Shown: positions 1 through 15,024 of the stretch, piece by piece
Layout: each line of letters starts with the position of its first letter
Numbering within the stretch: the first letter of the stretch is position 1
NCBI GenBank assembly: GCA_039881145.1
Contig: JAYKKI010000077.1
Span: 2,048,501 to 2,112,500, forward strand
DNA length: 64,000 nt
Direction: 5' to 3'
DNA from: Druceiella hillmani
Taxonomy: Eukaryota; Arthropoda; Insecta; Lepidoptera; Hepialidae
Notes under the pieces: model-generated
Databases searched by the model: none
Told to the model about the DNA's origin: nothing
The model's input: only the letters and a program-made list of their open reading frames with translations
Position numbers and translations under genes: made by a program

Positions 1-3000
1 AGTTGATACGTAGGCGGTTTTCAATAATTTTCGTCCATTTAGCACAAAGCTTCCTGATGCTTAGATATTCTATAACATATTTTGTAATTGGCTCTTATTG
101 GCACTAGAAATAGTTCCTAAATAACGTCTCATAGAATGCTTTTAACGCTATTATGAACTTAAGATAGTTGTTATCTTTAGTCACTGATGTTACAGTACGT
201 CCTTCTGCAATATCCCTATTTCATGCACTTATATCAACTAGTTGTAAACTATTAAGCTGAATGGAACCTCATCACAAAATGTTACTCAAAATCCGTGGTA
301 ACTGTCTTACAAAACAAAGTAACCCATGATATTCTGGGTGCCTTTGAAGTTACGAGTCATGTAGCAACTTAATAACTTTTAACTAATTTTAAAAGAATAT
401 AATATTTATAATTAACATTCTTTGTTGTTTACATTTTGTTACGTTTGTCGTTTACTTTGTAATTTAAATTTCTTTCTCGTAACAAAAACAACATTCCAAA
501 AATATTTTTTTGGGCAATTTTACTATGGTTATCATGGCAGATTTTTCATGTTTTAATTCTTAATTCAATATTATGTGTCATAATTTCATTGAAAATGTGA
601 TCAAGTTAATATGCGCCTTCAGTAATATATTTCAAAACGAATTAATTAGTCAGTGCTTAATTTATAATATTATAGCATACCAAATATTGAAAATATATTT
701 ATTCAATATGTTAAATAATATAGTCTCATATTAAAAATACACGACGACTGGCGACACATCGCCACTTTAATACAAAAATTAAAAAGAAAACTTATATTTT
801 TAGCTTGGACGCAGAATGTTAAATTTTGCTGTTTCTCGCAGCTAAAGTCTACGCAATGGTAAATAAGGTGCAATGAAACGGATCAAAATAAGTTTACAAC
901 ACATTCAAGTGTTCAAACATTCTCAACAACTACTCGAGCAATATTTAAGTTATGTTCTGACCAAATTTCTACAATTAAATACTTTACTGTTACTCTTTCA
1001 GATATTGAAAATAACTTACTAATACTAATGCAAGAAAATACGAAAACCCATTACGGTTTCGTACTTCTCTCTTATCATTAAATAAAAATTATTAAATATT
1101 CAACTTCTGAAAAATGTTAAGTTATATAAGTAAGCTTTATCACGTTATATATTATTTATTAAAATTTTATTGCAAAATATGAGTAATTTTTTTTATTTTG
1201 TGTTGTTTCTTTTATTATAATAAAATTATTATAGAAATAATAATTAACATCACATTTACAAATTATTTAAATTCTGCAATACTTACTATTTACTTAATAT
1301 TTTTTTTATTACTTAAAAATAGTTTTGCTGCTTAACTTTTCATAATTATTATATATTTTCTTCTACTTAATACTACTTTTTTTTAATTACGCTTCAAAAA
1401 TTATTAATTGAGAATTATACTGTAAAATAAAAAAGAAATGTTTTTAATTATCTGCAGACCTGTATAGGAAATAAAGTAATGGAAAGAACATAATTAGAAA
1501 TAGAGAGCCAGGATATTATAATCTAGAGATTAAATTTCCTAATAATTTTGAAAACTCAACTTCAAATTAGTGAATTGTGTAAAACCTATTTCAAGTCGAA
1601 CGCGAGGGTGAATGATGCCATTTTGAGAAGATTAAAATAAAGAAGAATTCTTTTTCTTTAAAAGCTACAAATAGATCGATTTTATACTTCACTACAAACG
1701 TGACTCAAAGTAATTTTTTTTCCAAGTAAGTCCTCAGTTTATTTTCATATTTTTTAGGAAGTGAAAAGCGTTAGAGGATACTATGATCATATTTTATGTA
1801 ACCTTTAAAAAACATCCGAAAATTGTGAACTCTTAAAATAAGTGCAGGGTAGATTGGTGCATTTGCCTCTGGGTCAAGTAAACCGCCCTTAGGGTGGCAG
1901 ACTTTAGGACTCAATATTTCGAACAAACATCAACATAAGAAATAATCCATCATTAATACCATGCGACATTCCAAATAAAATTAAAGCGATAATAGTTTGG
2001 GATGCCCCAGGAATATTTGTATGTAGTTCGTAGCCTGCTGCAAACATTTAGATTAACGTTTCTCCTAGGTTGTGCAATTTGTAAGCCATTAAATTCGCCG
2101 ATCATATGAACATATTGCAGGAATTATGAAAGGGAGAGAGAAAGAGACAGAGGAAGAAGGGAAATATTTATAAAGATTGTTTCTCGCCTTGAAAACTTCA
2201 AAAATAACATTTATTGTGAAGATGTAACGAGCTAGTTGCAGAGATTCGTTGTTTTTTTAGTTTTATACAGAGTTTAATCAATCGTTGTGAAGTACTAAAG
2301 TGCACATAATTTTTTTAATAATTAAATCCACTTATTTCATAGTCAGATTATGATTATTTAAATGTAAGTATATGAATTAAATATAACATTAACTTGTTTT
2401 TAGTGTCCAAAGTTATGCGGCAGTACAATCTCATTTAAAATCCAGTTGCGTGATGTCAGATACTTGTATCAAATCATGAGAAGCTGTAGATAAATAGGAA
2501 CAAATCTAAAATTTTTTGTTTTGTTTTTTTGTTAGCGCTTAAAAACAACATTCGGCAACTTTTTCCAAAAATATTCAAGGTACAAGTAAAACTGCTCTGA
2601 GGTTAGTATATATTTTTGTGTTTATTCTTAAGGAATTCATAAATTTATTTTTCTAAAAAAGAATAGGACCTCGTGATACCTATGTACTTATGGAGAAATG
2701 CTAAATATATAAAAATTGAGTTAGTAAATCCCCCACCGGGAGCGTATATTTAACATGTCAGCAAAAACTGAATTGACGATGCACCGATGAACGAGTTTTT
2801 CGCCATTGCCAAATTTGAGAAATATTAAAATATAATATAAATTTCTAAATTTAACTAAATTTTCTTTCTTTAGAAATATTTTATATCACTATTATTTCTC
2901 TAAAATATTTACATACAATACATATTTTAAAGGAATACGAGAAGGATTTTTTTTTAATATTTTTCTAAAATTTTCATGATTTATATTTATGATAATATGA

Positions 3001-3629
3001 TATTCTGTAATGTTGCTGTTTCAAAACCCATTATTAATAAATATATACATGCTTCTTTTAGGTGTGGAAATATGTATTACACACATAAAATAACATTGGA
3101 ATTATTATTAACGTCGCTAGGAAGTAATTGTTTATTTAAAAAAGTAATTTTATGCTAAACTCTGGAGATAAATTATAAATAAAATATATGTTAATGTATT
3201 TTATAAAGACTTGAAGGAAATTATGTAATTATGAAAATGTAAAAGAATTATTCTGCAATATAAATAAATACGATCTTTTGACAAATAGCGACTTTCCACT
3301 TTTGTAACATGCAAATTGAGAAAACCTAATAATAAATCATTAACATGAGTACTCATTTAAAACAACAGTCCCAGTACCACAGGCTTATTTTATATTTAAT
3401 ATATTTATTCATTGAAAGCTTAAATAATAATTTATATACGTTGTGGCGTAAAGAAAAGTATTAAAGATTGAGAAACTCTCAAAGCAAAATCATTATATTA
3501 TTTTTTTCACAATTTAAGTACAATTTTAAAAGAGCTTATTTTAAAAGAAATTGTTAATCAATAGAACTCTGTGTCAAACTTTTGTATAACGTGCAACACA
3601 TGAAGTCTGGCAATGCCGATATACATAAA
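1..3629. other. Gene-free AT-rich stretch
   Basis: I see no coding exon, RNA gene or complete mobile element here. The only open frames are short and lack splice signals or family motifs. A purine-rich patch lies near 2125-2162. Downstream of the Gr-A stop (minus strand, below 3630) this segment should hold the Gr-A 3' UTR, but I could not pick a poly(A) signal with confidence. Confidence 0.5.
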
Positions 3630-6600
3630 TTATAGAAGATTTAAAAACTGTAACAACACAATCACGTAATTTGTCAGAACATTGCCAAAGCTGAGTGCTA
3701 CCGAAGCACGCAAGTCAAAAAGATCCAATGCAGTTATTTTGTCAATTCTACCTTCTTCAAGCAGGTCGTACAGATCCTCCAATTTCTGACGTTGAACTGG
3801 AAACAGATATCATTGCTTAATGAGCGATGTAATTGTAAAACTTTAAACACGAAAACCGGACGTTGTTCTTTTTGTGGAACAGATATAAATGTACACATTA
3901 CCGTTGCATATCTATGAAAGCTTTCAAGAAGCTTATTCACAATTTTAATTCATAAATTGATTACACGATTAATTATTAGCTACTTTATTTCATCAATTGA
4001 ATTAAATTATACATTTAAGTATGCAGAAACAGTTCACCATAATCAATTAGTAATAATCACTATAAGATTCATTGAATTATTAGAGAACGGTAATATAGTT
4101 ACGTCCATATAATTCTATCAGTGTATGGCAGGCCGTATAAAAAATGTAACTCAGTAACCTAACGTCCCCTTTTACTCCTTTTGTTCGAGGATATCAAAAG
4201 TTTTGTTGACTCATAAGTCAAACATGTGTTTCCACAAACACAATATTAATTCAGCAAGATTCAGTACAATTATTCAAAAAAATTTATAATGAAAATAACA
4301 ATAAACAGTTTTACCCTTCTCTTCGTAACGATGGTACAATTTAACTGTCGATAACAAGAGTTTGGCATCGGCAATTTTCTTGCGTATTTTCTCGCAGCCC
4401 AGGCATATAAATAATAATATCACATACAAGTGTAAAAGCCAAAGTATCACGGATAACTCGAATAAAGACATCTGTAAACAATAAAACAAATAAAATATTA
4501 TAATTTATGACACAAAATATTAAATTGTCAATTAGGTATTGAAAACTAACAAACTTCTCTAAATTATCATTTAGATAGATTTAAATGTTATTAATAAAAA
4601 ATTTTAAAAAATCTTACTGTCTTAAAAATAACCAACATTTCGTACATAATGTTTAAACTTGCCAGAAATGCATTTAAAAAAGCGAATGAAATCTGAAATT
4701 AAAAGAATATATATAATATCAAATTAAATATTATTTATTTTACAAGTATTCACAAAGCTCTTTAATGCATATTTAATATATACCTATAATAAAAAAGCAA
4801 AAAATTTGTTTTCCATTTTGATATGTGTGATTTTTTTTGATTATTTTAAATTTTATTAAAATGAACAATTCTTTATTACTTAAAAAAATTTTAAAAGCCC
4901 AAAATATTTTGTATGTACGTTTTATAATAATCACAAATCCTTAATAATTTAAAATGGAAAGTTTATAAATACACACAATTTTTCATATATAAATTGATAA
5001 AGGCCCAAAATAAATATTTAATTATTAACAAATAAGGTCTGTAGATATTAACAAGTAAGATGGGTAGACAGGTTCTCCTAATTCTAGCAATTTAGCCTAA
5101 AAATATAAATAGGTAGGACCAACTTATTCCATACGCATATGAGGAATTCACTATTCTTCATTTAATTCTCGTTGAATGTTATGCAATTTATAACGCTGAC
5201 CGTGCTTTGCGTTAATACAATTTTTCGTTCCTCTTCTGAATGGGAGATATTAGACATTTTCATTTATTACATGAAATGTATATTTCAATACGTTTAGGAA
5301 AATTTTTGAACTTCATTTCATGGAAAGATTCTAAATAACTATGGCTTTTGGCAAGGCAGGGTTACTCAAGACACAAATATTTAATTACAAAAGGAAAATC
5401 GGGCCCCGAAAACAAAATTTAACGCTACTTTCGTCCAGACAAAAGCATTCTATGTATTAAGCTCGCTAAAGGCATACATAGTGTGTCGCTAAAGGCATAC
5501 ATATATAGTGTTTATACAATTATTATAATCAATGAGAATATATATATTTATTAAAAAATTACCGACATCGAAAGTAAACAATTTCTTATCTTCTCAACTG
5601 ACGAGGGACAATAAGCAAATGCGAATAAAATAATTGGTCATTAACACCTTTCCAATGATTTTCGCATTAACAAGTCTACATTGAAAATACTAGCATTAAA
5701 TGGCTAGATGATAACATTAAATGTAACTTGAGATGGCAAGAGTACATGATAAGAATAATTTGTTACATGGACACGAACTTTCAATATGTTATATGCAAAA
5801 TCATTAGAAATATATTTGTTAAAGAAGGTGGACACACAGTATTCTGTAAATACAGAATGTAAAGAATATTTTATATGTAAATAAAAGATACAATAGAATA
5901 TCTCGATCGCGCTTGTACAATCAATATAATTAATGGTTTACCCTATTCACGATGATGAATAAATTTCATTATGGAAGATTATGAAAGTGTTGGGTAAATT
6001 GAAGTTACTTCTTATTAGAAAAAATCTTAAAAATGTAAAAAAAAATTGAAGTAGAACAACCGCGGTAAAGGAAGCAAGATTAAAATAACAATTGAAATAT
6101 TATGAAATGTGGTTTTTAGTAATATTTGCCTACTGATTTAGAAAGTGGTTGATGAATGTCGGTTATATAAAAATGTAAACAAATGCGTTTACGTTATACT
6201 TCATTATTGCAATCATGAATGAGCAACAGATAATTTAAGGGGATTAGTTGCAGCAATAAAAGAAACATTGCGTGTAAATATCGTAACGTCTTTGTAATCC
6301 TCCGGTAGGATAATGATCCCGGTTGGGTGGTTTTATGTTTATATCTGTCTTTGATAATATAAATGATTAGTTTCCACGAAAGAAATAAAAAAGTGAAGGT
6401 CTCATGTAAATTATTTTTGTATTACCTGAACTCCAAAAGCGTTTTTTATTAAATTATAGGCGTCAATAAGTCTTGTGTAGACATAATATAATTTGAGATA
6501 ATCCATTTCCAACATTTTTTTTTCACCTGACCCTTGCAATATAAATAACAAGGTTTGTTTAAGTTCAACATCTGCTGCTTTTCCAAAACTCTCCTTATCG

Positions 6601-7169
6601 ATCTTCATTTCATATAAAAAATTATTCAAATATCTGTTAGTCACATTAACTCTCGATGAAATACAGTAGAGAAATATCATGAAATAAATTGATTCCAAAA
6701 TAGATAATGTATGAGGAATATAAATAAATAGATCTTCGCGATAAAAAGAATTCATACAATCTGTCAAGAAATATATGAGGTCAAATGCTAAACATATTCC
6801 TATACTCATATAGCTATAAAATTGTGTCTTCGACATAATTCTGTTTACATCACAACTATCAAAATGACCGTCGATTTTACTGAAAAGATTCGTAATGCGA
6901 AGTTTTGTTCTATTTTGCCACAATATATCTGTCATTTGTAACAAGATAAATAACAAAGTTAACCCGCAATAATGGAGTCGTGTCATATAGAAGTCTTTCT
7001 TCGTATAATTCAGTAGAGAGTAAAAAACAAAAACAATTAGAACCGCACTGTATGCCCTTTGAAACCAGGTCCGCAGATAATGATGGCGGATTGTTTTAGA
7101 AGATACTCTAAATAATCCAAAAAGTCTCTCAGAAATGTCGAAAACTTCTAGTCTATTCTCCAAGTCCAT
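3630..7169 (-). CDS. Gustatory receptor Gr-A, four exons, intact
   Basis: Predicted seven-transmembrane insect gustatory receptor, a ligand-gated ion channel of taste-neuron membranes with the N-terminus inside the cell. Exons on the minus strand are 6426-7169, 4618-4692, 4315-4471 and 3630-3796. They join without stops into 1143 nt, or 380 residues, a normal length for the family. Every junction is GT-AG, with intron phases 0, 0 and 1. The ATG at 7169 follows stops and begins MDLENRLEVF. Hydrophobic segments lie near residues 35-55, 68-84, 120-138, 150-172, 250-272, 276-298 and 355-378. Exon 3 has the family CEK motif, and the C-terminus reads TNYVIVLLQF, a variant of the TYhhhhhQF signature with the first Thr shifted. 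Intron 1 is long, about 1.7 kb. The ligand is unknown; divergence from sugar and CO2 receptors suggests a bitter-type receptor (inference). Confidence 0.88.
5463..5508. repeat. Short tandem duplication
   Basis: The word TCGCTAAAGGCATACATA occurs twice in tandem within intron 1 of Gr-A. It is probably replication slippage. Confidence 0.7.
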
Positions 7170-7313
7170 TTTAAATATTAGTAAATTATAATTTGAATAG
7201 CAATGGCTATGCTGGTGGAACGGCGCGTTTAGATAATTTACGTTTAGTTTATTGCTCGACGCCTGACTGAAGTTTACTGTAGACTAATAGTTCTCTTGTG
7301 CGGTGTCTTGGAG

Positions 7314-7363
7314 GTCATTACATTTATATTCACATCAAAATATGTAAATATAAATGTAATGAC
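7314..7363. repeat. 22-bp inverted repeat upstream of Gr-A
   Basis: The arms start GTCATTACATTTATATT and end AATATAAATGTAATGAC. They match at 21 of 22 positions around a 6-nt loop. The hairpin lies about 145 bp upstream of the Gr-A start codon. It may be a remnant of a miniature element or a foldback made during replication. Confidence 0.7.
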
Positions 7364-10300
7364 ATCCATATATATATACACACACATACATACAAACATT
7401 AATAAATTTAATGTAATACCTCCTTATCGAAATGCCTCCCGTGAAATAAAATAGGACGGGTGTGTTACTTATTCGGCCCCTGGTATCTTCATCTATAATG
7501 AATTTGGAGAGGGGAGGGGTGTGGGGAGAGAAAACCGTTTACTCGATTTGCTCACTCCAAAATTTATGTATAAATATTTTTTTAGTTTTACTATTTAAAC
7601 ATGCCGAGGATAATATATTTTAACCATTTTCAAGGTTTTAAATGTATACCACGTAGAAGTTTTGAAAAAAAAACGGTTGTAACAGACAGAAAAATGAACG
7701 CATATGCGAAAAAGCATTTCAAAATCTGTAAGATTTTTAAATAACATACGGATACATACTTTCATAATAATTGGTCTGACGGTGTGAAGGTTTAAGCGTC
7801 TAAAATATAACCACACGCACACAATCACGCACGCACTAACCCACAAGCAGCCGCAATCACGCATGCACGCACATTCATTCACAAAATATTTTATTAGTCA
7901 TCACATAGTTACCATAAAAGGGGTTTTAATGACCATGATAAATATTAAATATCTACAAAATAAGTATCGACTTGTTAAAAGTTTTTAGCTTCCGGAAATT
8001 GTATAAGAAATCGTGCCGAAACTTCCAAAGGCGAAATGCGGTCGGTTAATAATAGTCAGTGCCAAGCCTTCACTCTAATGTTTGTAAATAATATTAATAT
8101 CAAAACTTAACTCGTCATACTTAATGAGGGATAAACACCCAAATTTGAAATCCAATACTAAAACTTGAACGAATACACAACGATAACACTGGACTGCTGG
8201 CAGAATGTTAAGGACGTTATTCATTGGGAATTCCAGAAAGTCTCACATTGAACATTGTCTACATTACTAGCAACTATTAGATCGACTGGCTAATAAATAT
8301 AAATTATCTATAGGATTGAATTAATATTTTTTTGTGAAAGGGCTAGATTACATACTGCTGAGTTCTACTAGTCCGTCCGTCTAAAATTTATTTGATCAGA
8401 GCTCCACGCAATAATATTCTAGAAACATCAACAGAAAATTTGATAACAACCGAAAATAATATAGAGTTAGAAATATAGGTTAAACAAGACATATAAATTT
8501 AAAAATTATATAAATGTACGTTCCTTGAATTCTAAACGTACGATTTAAAATTGGCATAAATCCGTAATTTTTTTAAACGATGCTGAATAATTAAAATTTG
8601 TTTTATTTTTTAGAGGTATTAAAAGTAAATCAAAAAAAATTCAAAATTAATCATTCTAGGTATCAGCTTGAGAATTTTTATTACAACAATTTAATGTTTG
8701 CGACATTCAGTTCATATATTTGCCGTTTTGAAATGATAATTAATAAATTGCATTCATTTTTTAAACTGTAAACAAGAGGAAAAAGTATTATAAAAGCATT
8801 TCCAAATTCAAAAGAATACTGTTAGAAAAGTTCTGTAAATATGTAAAAACATAAAAATTAAAACAAAAAAAAAACTAACAAATGAGATATGAAAATAAAA
8901 AAAAAAAATAATTTTTTCACGTATTGAAAAAGTTTCTCAAATTGTATTATGTTTTCAGCCATTATCCATTTTTAACATTTTTTTCCAAATAATTACGTTT
9001 CAAACTGGCATGTATTCTCCTCTCCCCCCACCCACTCTTCATTTTTTGGTATGGGTTAGTAAATAAAAAAACAGGTAAATTGCATTAACAATTTCGAGAG
9101 ACAACTGGGGAAGCACATATTCGTCTGGTTAGTTATAAACGCTGTGATTTTTTCTTTTTTTAATTTTCAATAACACGAGTCGATACATTTTTTTCGTATG
9201 TTTATCTATATCCGAAATAGAAAACAAAACAAGGTTTTTTTCAATCTTATTCTATAATTCGTTACATTTTCCGAAACTATTTTTTATTATAATTTATTTG
9301 ATCAAAATAAACTAGTAAAGATTATGAAGAGACCAGTTTCTGTGTGATTAGCTTGGCGCAATTTGAAACAATTGAACAAATGTCATTTCTGAACTATTTA
9401 TGAAAATATTGTATTTAAATAAATACAATATTTTCTCAATGTAAAGTAATTTCTATAAATTATCTCCCCTTTATACATAACATACGATTTCCATTTATGG
9501 TAAATTGAAGTCAGAAATTAACAAATTGTGTTATTGTGCTTATTTATATAAACAAATGAAACTTAAAAATTGTATAATTATTTCTGTAAGACTCAAGATC
9601 GAAATGCTAAAAAAGTTTTTTACAATAAAAATTTACCACATTTTGCTCTGTGTCAGCGTTATTTCTCTAAAGGTGATAAAATTCCTACCGTCCACACGGA
9701 ATCATTGCAATTTTAACAGGGAATCGTGCTACGTGTCATTCATCGTGCTCGGTCGCATGTTTTGTTTTGCTTAGAGGCTAGAACGCAACAATGGCAAAGA
9801 CTATTTGCAATCTTACCTAAGAAATGAGGAGTACGTAATAGTTATGCATTTTGTTTATTTTCCTTATGAATCTGAAAATGTGTAATGATGGATTCTCATA
9901 AAGAACACCGTCGCTAAAACATGCAAAATAAATAAATGAATTTTCCCTTATGTAATGTGAAAATTGATTTGTGACTTCGAGAATATTCTAAACGATAAGG
10001 CTATAGTTTCATGTCTATATAAGTTTATTTTTATTATAAATTATAATAGATAAACATCATAAACAGATCATTTTAGGAACCATAATGAACCACTTTGAAA
10101 AATTATTTCTCTCAAATTGATTGACATAAAACTGTTAGAGATTATTAAAATTCGTAAGAAAAATATTTCAGCGAAATGAATTTTCCAATATGTAATAAAC
10201 TGAAGGTTTTTTATTCCGGCTTTTCTTGCATTAAAACTTTTGAATGGTTAAGTTTTATTTAATAATACAACGTAAATAAAAACTGATGTAAATTTGGTTA

Positions 10301-13300
10301 TATTTCGAAACTATGCAGAACTTAAAAAAATTCTAATTTAGTATGATTTGCTTTTTTTCGTGCGATTTTTTTAGAATTAAAACACAATCATTGAAATATG
10401 CATAATGATTATCATAATGAACTATTTCGCCCAAATACAAAAAATGGACATGAATAGGCAAATTTCGTCATCTACGAAGGGGGTAATACGCTATCGTACC
10501 ACTTCTCTGTTATACGTTTCAAGTATAAGTAAATGATAAAAATCTGAGTAAAAAAATTAAAATATCAATTGAAAATCGAAATATGGAAGCCAAGGCGAAG
10601 GTGGATAGTACACAATAAAGAGGGAAGTAACCAACACAGTTAACGACAGGTTACAAAGCATATCGGGACTTGGCGCGTAAAATGTTTTTAGGTTTATCTT
10701 TATTTGAAAATGACTATGATTTACCCAATACCTACCAACATGTCACATATAATTAGGCAGGTTTTTACATCTACTTAACAAGTTTAAGAATATTTAGTTA
10801 CCGAGTTTATGATAAGAAAATATTATTAAAGATCTATGCTTTTGACTTTATTACCCAAAATCTAAGTTGGAAAGTTTGAATTGTATATTGACGATATATT
10901 AAAATTTATTACGATTGACGATACATTAATGTCTATCTTATCATCGCCTTACTTTGGTTGCCGTAACCAATTCACATTATTATGTTAATAATTGTTTGAA
11001 AATATTTTAGCAACAGTGTGAAATTTAAATTGTCAATGTACCTTAGCAAATTATTAGGGTAATGTCATTTGTTGTAAACAACTCAAGTAGCGTCTTCTTG
11101 AAGTCTATTTAAAAAGTGAACATTTGTAAGAGAGATTTAGTGGGATATTTGTACCATGTTATCCACATATTATATTTACTGATAAATAAGTTAAGTTGTT
11201 ATATTGGATTTAGTGATTCTTTTAAATAAGGCGAGATTAACTCAGTTAGTCCATTATGATATTTGAGCATTATTAAGTTTTTACTTCATAAAACGTGTCG
11301 CATATACAGAATATAAAACACAAAAACATTTTTAACGATTTCGATATTATTTTGAATCAAAAATATCTTTAATGAAATCCAAAAACTTAACGCAAAATTC
11401 CAATGTAAAATATAATATTTATTTTCTATAAAGTTAACTAGATTTTTATAATATGAATACCAAGTTTCCTGTCCCATCAATGTATACAAGATGGATCGCT
11501 ATGTTTTGATCTTTTTGAATATAACAAGTATTCCAAGGCAAAGCTTTGTCCACTGAACATTATTTATGTTCAATGGTCCTTATTTATATGGAATTAATTC
11601 CACACAATATATTCTAGATAGGGCATCTAAATTTGTTCTTTAATAATCTCATCGAAAAAACTGTTGAATGAATGTAACGAAAATGGTAATTAATTAGCCC
11701 TATACTTTTTAAATCTTGCCTACATATGTGTTTATATTTCAAGGCTTCTAAACCACAATATCTTTAAATTGGCATGTATCTCAAACCATTACGTCAATTG
11801 TCAAAATTATATATCACTTATTAATGTTTATAAGAAACTAATTTATTTTGGTACCACGGAACATAATATTATATAAATAGAACTCTGAAAGTCTTTTAAT
11901 ATGTTGCTACGTGGCGCTGAACTTTAGATATAGGCATATCCAAAGAGACGACTTATTATGAATCTGTATTTTGTCTGTGTTTTCAAAGGTAATTAGGATT
12001 ATTTTACATACGTATTTCATTAGTTAAATGAGTGTAGTGTCAGCCTCATATGCACACAGTATACATGAATGTTTTGGTACAGGTATCATCATTGACAAAT
12101 ATTATTATAAAACCTATTTGGAAACATTTTTTTCCGTTCCAGATAACAATATAAAAATTATTATTCTTCATCAATAACAGAATAAATTTGATTCACTTTC
12201 ATCTTATTTTAGTCAATAGACCTAATATCAAAAATAAAATGCTTTAATTATTTAATTAATCTAAATATTTATTTAAAATCTCTTCAAGTCAATACACTAA
12301 ATAAACTAATATATAAATCTATGAACGAATAATTTGTGAGATATAGCAGTTATATAGACGTTAATATGCCATTGGTAGTAAATAATTGGCTTTAGTATAT
12401 ATTTTTACACATTTTTCTAGGGCAGTAAATTTATTTCGAACATACCTACATTTTTAAAAGTTAGCGTGCAGATAAAATGTCAGTATATAAGGCAAGTGTG
12501 CATTATGTCGATGTGCACGCTGATAAGTTAACTAATGAAAATGATAGATAAGTTAACTAATGAAAACTACTCAGGTCTGATTTCTAATGTACGAAGATGG
12601 TGTATTTCTCTTAGCGGATTTTGGCGTGTTTTGACATACGAATGTCTCGTAAATACATATGAATGTTGCTAAGTATAAAAAGATGGGTTTTAATTTAAAT
12701 ATAAATTCAAAATAAAAACAAATATTGTGGAAATTAAACAGGTGTACTTGTTTATTAAAAAAATTTTTTACGATCAACTTCCATATAGAAAATTACATGA
12801 AACAAGGGAAAATTTTGCTGATAAATTGAATGAAACTGCTTGGGCCATAAAGAAAGGCAATAATATATAAAAGGACGTTACATCAGCAATATAAAATGAT
12901 AAGAAAATGCATTACATTATGTGAAAATGCGAGTCCCGAATAATGTATAAAGGATCAAAAACAAATCGTGTGAAATTAAATTGATATCATTGCATCAGAA
13001 AAATACACATTGTAATTTTTGTTGCATGTTAGGTTCACAAAATAAGAACTTCAAAATATTCCGCTCGGTGAGATGGATGATTCAAAATCTAAACTCTTTT
13101 TCGTTTATCTTCGTGTATTTAAAAATGAAGCTCTATCTTTCTGTATTATTCAATTACAATTGCGGATGGGCATAACAAAATTTTAAACGTTTCTTTTTAA
13201 TCATCTGGATTCGGAACCATAGAAATGGGACACACCGTCGTCGGGGTAAACTAAGTAAACAAAATTAAAATACGTTCAATGCCAATCTTTAAGTGTGTCG

Positions 13301-13454
13301 TTATTTACATTATAGGAATTTTTTTTCAAAGAATTTTAAAGTTTTTGTCATAGAAATAAATAAACCTGTTGACAAACTTTTAAGACTTTTCTACTATCTT
13401 ATTATTTACAAATTACAATTCATAATTCACAATTAAATGAAACTATTCTGTATG
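7364..13454. other. Gene-free stretch between Gr-A and Gr-B
   Basis: No convincing exon is visible. The stretch contains a G-rich patch (about 7507-7530), a degenerate CA/CGCA-rich tract (about 7810-7880) that gives a spurious cysteine-rich frame, a C-rich patch near 9020-9035, a small perfect hairpin at about 9405-9436, and a 20-bp word duplicated near 12521-12566. Nothing here resembles receptor coding sequence. Confidence 0.45.
7810..7880. repeat. Degenerate CA/CGCA-rich tract
   Basis: Alternating purine-pyrimidine sequence dominated by CACGCA and CACACA words with interruptions. It is a decayed microsatellite. The open frame across it is an artefact of the repeat. Confidence 0.7.
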
Positions 13455-14943
13455 AAATATTCTCGGTGTAGGTAGAAATATAAGCAGAGAGACAAAATTC
13501 TATAAAACAGTTGCACAATTTGTTGTTTGCACATTTGTGATAACATTTTCCACAGCCTATATATTTCTCATCCTTTACGAGATATTTGATAGTTTATGGG
13601 CACAATATGAATTATTTGTAGATGTTTCCTCTACGGAAAATATTTTTCGTCAAATTTTATATAGTTTTGATGTGATAGATGAATTTTTCGAGCCAATTTA
13701 TCAATGTAATTAGAGTACGGGAGACAGAATACATCATGATTCGATAGTTTCTACCGTATTGCTCTTCAAAGTTTTCTTGATTGGGAAAATTTATTTATAT
13801 TTCACATTTATATATTTCATTACTCTAAAAAAGGAGGATGGACTATGATTTTCGTTTTTATGGAGTTTTTATAAATATAAATGTTTAAATAATTGGAGAT
13901 CTCAATATTGTTATTTTAATGTATTTCTTGCTTTAGAACTGGGTACAATTAATTTCGTATAATATAATTATTACAACCGTTATTTTACTGATCCGGTATA
14001 ATGAATTAAAAGTATAGCCAGAAGAAAAGATACAATTACGAATATTATAAGAAATAAACCTCATTAATATAACAATATGTTGTGGTTCATTTAACTTACA
14101 AATAAAATAGTAATATCATACGTATTGAATGCATTTTTATTTGTTTCTCATATTCATTATATTACTGACATTTGCTTCAATAATCCTAATACCGGCTTAC
14201 TCGAGTCAAATAAACAGACTAACGTTAAAAAAAACATTACTAATCTGAGTGTAATTGCAATAAATTACATAATTTTAGAATAGTGTCAAAACTTACCCTC
14301 TACATTTAGTTTTTATGTCGTAGTTAGTTAACTGTTTAGGGGCATCTTAGAATTGTTCATTAGCCTTCAATAAACAGGCTGGAAATATACAATTGAATCT
14401 ATTAAATAAAAGTGTTTTACACTACCGAAATAAATCTATCAGTTTAATTCCTACCAATTTTTTTATAAACACACGCAAAGATAAAACGGAGTTGCTTTGT
14501 AAAACTTTATTTAAAACAATAGTTTAAGTGTCTCTCATATACTTTCGTTCCTGAAAGAATCGCTTTATTCCGGAAAATAAAATATGACAAAAACAACGAC
14601 CGCGTAAGTCTTGACTGCTCTCTCGAACTATTCTTTGTTTTCTTTATAACTTTGATAAGATGATTGTAACGTGTTTGGATAATTTGTTGATCAAATTTGA
14701 CTACCAGTTATTTTTTTCTAAAACTATAATAAAATAAAACTCATTGGCTATTAAAATAACGTTTCATATTTCCGGGAGAATAACTTGTTAATAACAATAA
14801 TAAATTCAGAAATAGACGCTACATATATATTTCGAGCATGTATACGCTGTCAACGTTAATCATTTACCTACTTTGCTTGGGTATTTAATAAAGTCTAATA
14901 TCCGCACTAATATGGCGTGAAAAAAATCAAAGTGGATAGTACG

Positions 14944-15024
14944 TCATACAACGAAAGCTAGGTCGTGGTAAAGAATTTAAATAAAGTAGAAATAATACTA
15001 CATCACGTAGTTTCATTTAATTGT
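14944..15024 (+). repeat. Truncated copy of the Penelope-like repeat
   Basis: This matches 61748-61824 from CAACGAAA(G)CTAGGTCGTGG to TTTCATTTAATTGTG. The 5' part containing CTGAAGATG is missing. It interrupts the Gr-B intron at a point where the paralogous Gr-E intron (around 43970-44000) is continuous, so it inserted after the duplication. Confidence 0.7.

Noticed and set aside
3734..3940. 68-codon minus-strand frame overlapping Gr-A exon 4
   Set aside because: It is in a different frame from the spliced exon, and its downstream half is only a shadow of exon 4 (3630-3796), which carries the TNYVIVLLQF terminus.
7595..7882. Cysteine-rich 95-codon frame, resembling a small secreted peptide
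   Set aside because: The Cys/Val pattern comes from translating the CA/CGCA-rich tract; there is no signal peptide or conserved spacing.
9505..9774. 89-codon plus-strand open frame
   Set aside because: No family motif or coding-like composition, and no partner exons; length is plausible by chance over this amount of sequence.
14944..15024. Hammerhead ribozyme in the truncated repeat copy
   Set aside because: The CTGANGA box and the stem I 5' strand are missing, so no complete fold is possible.
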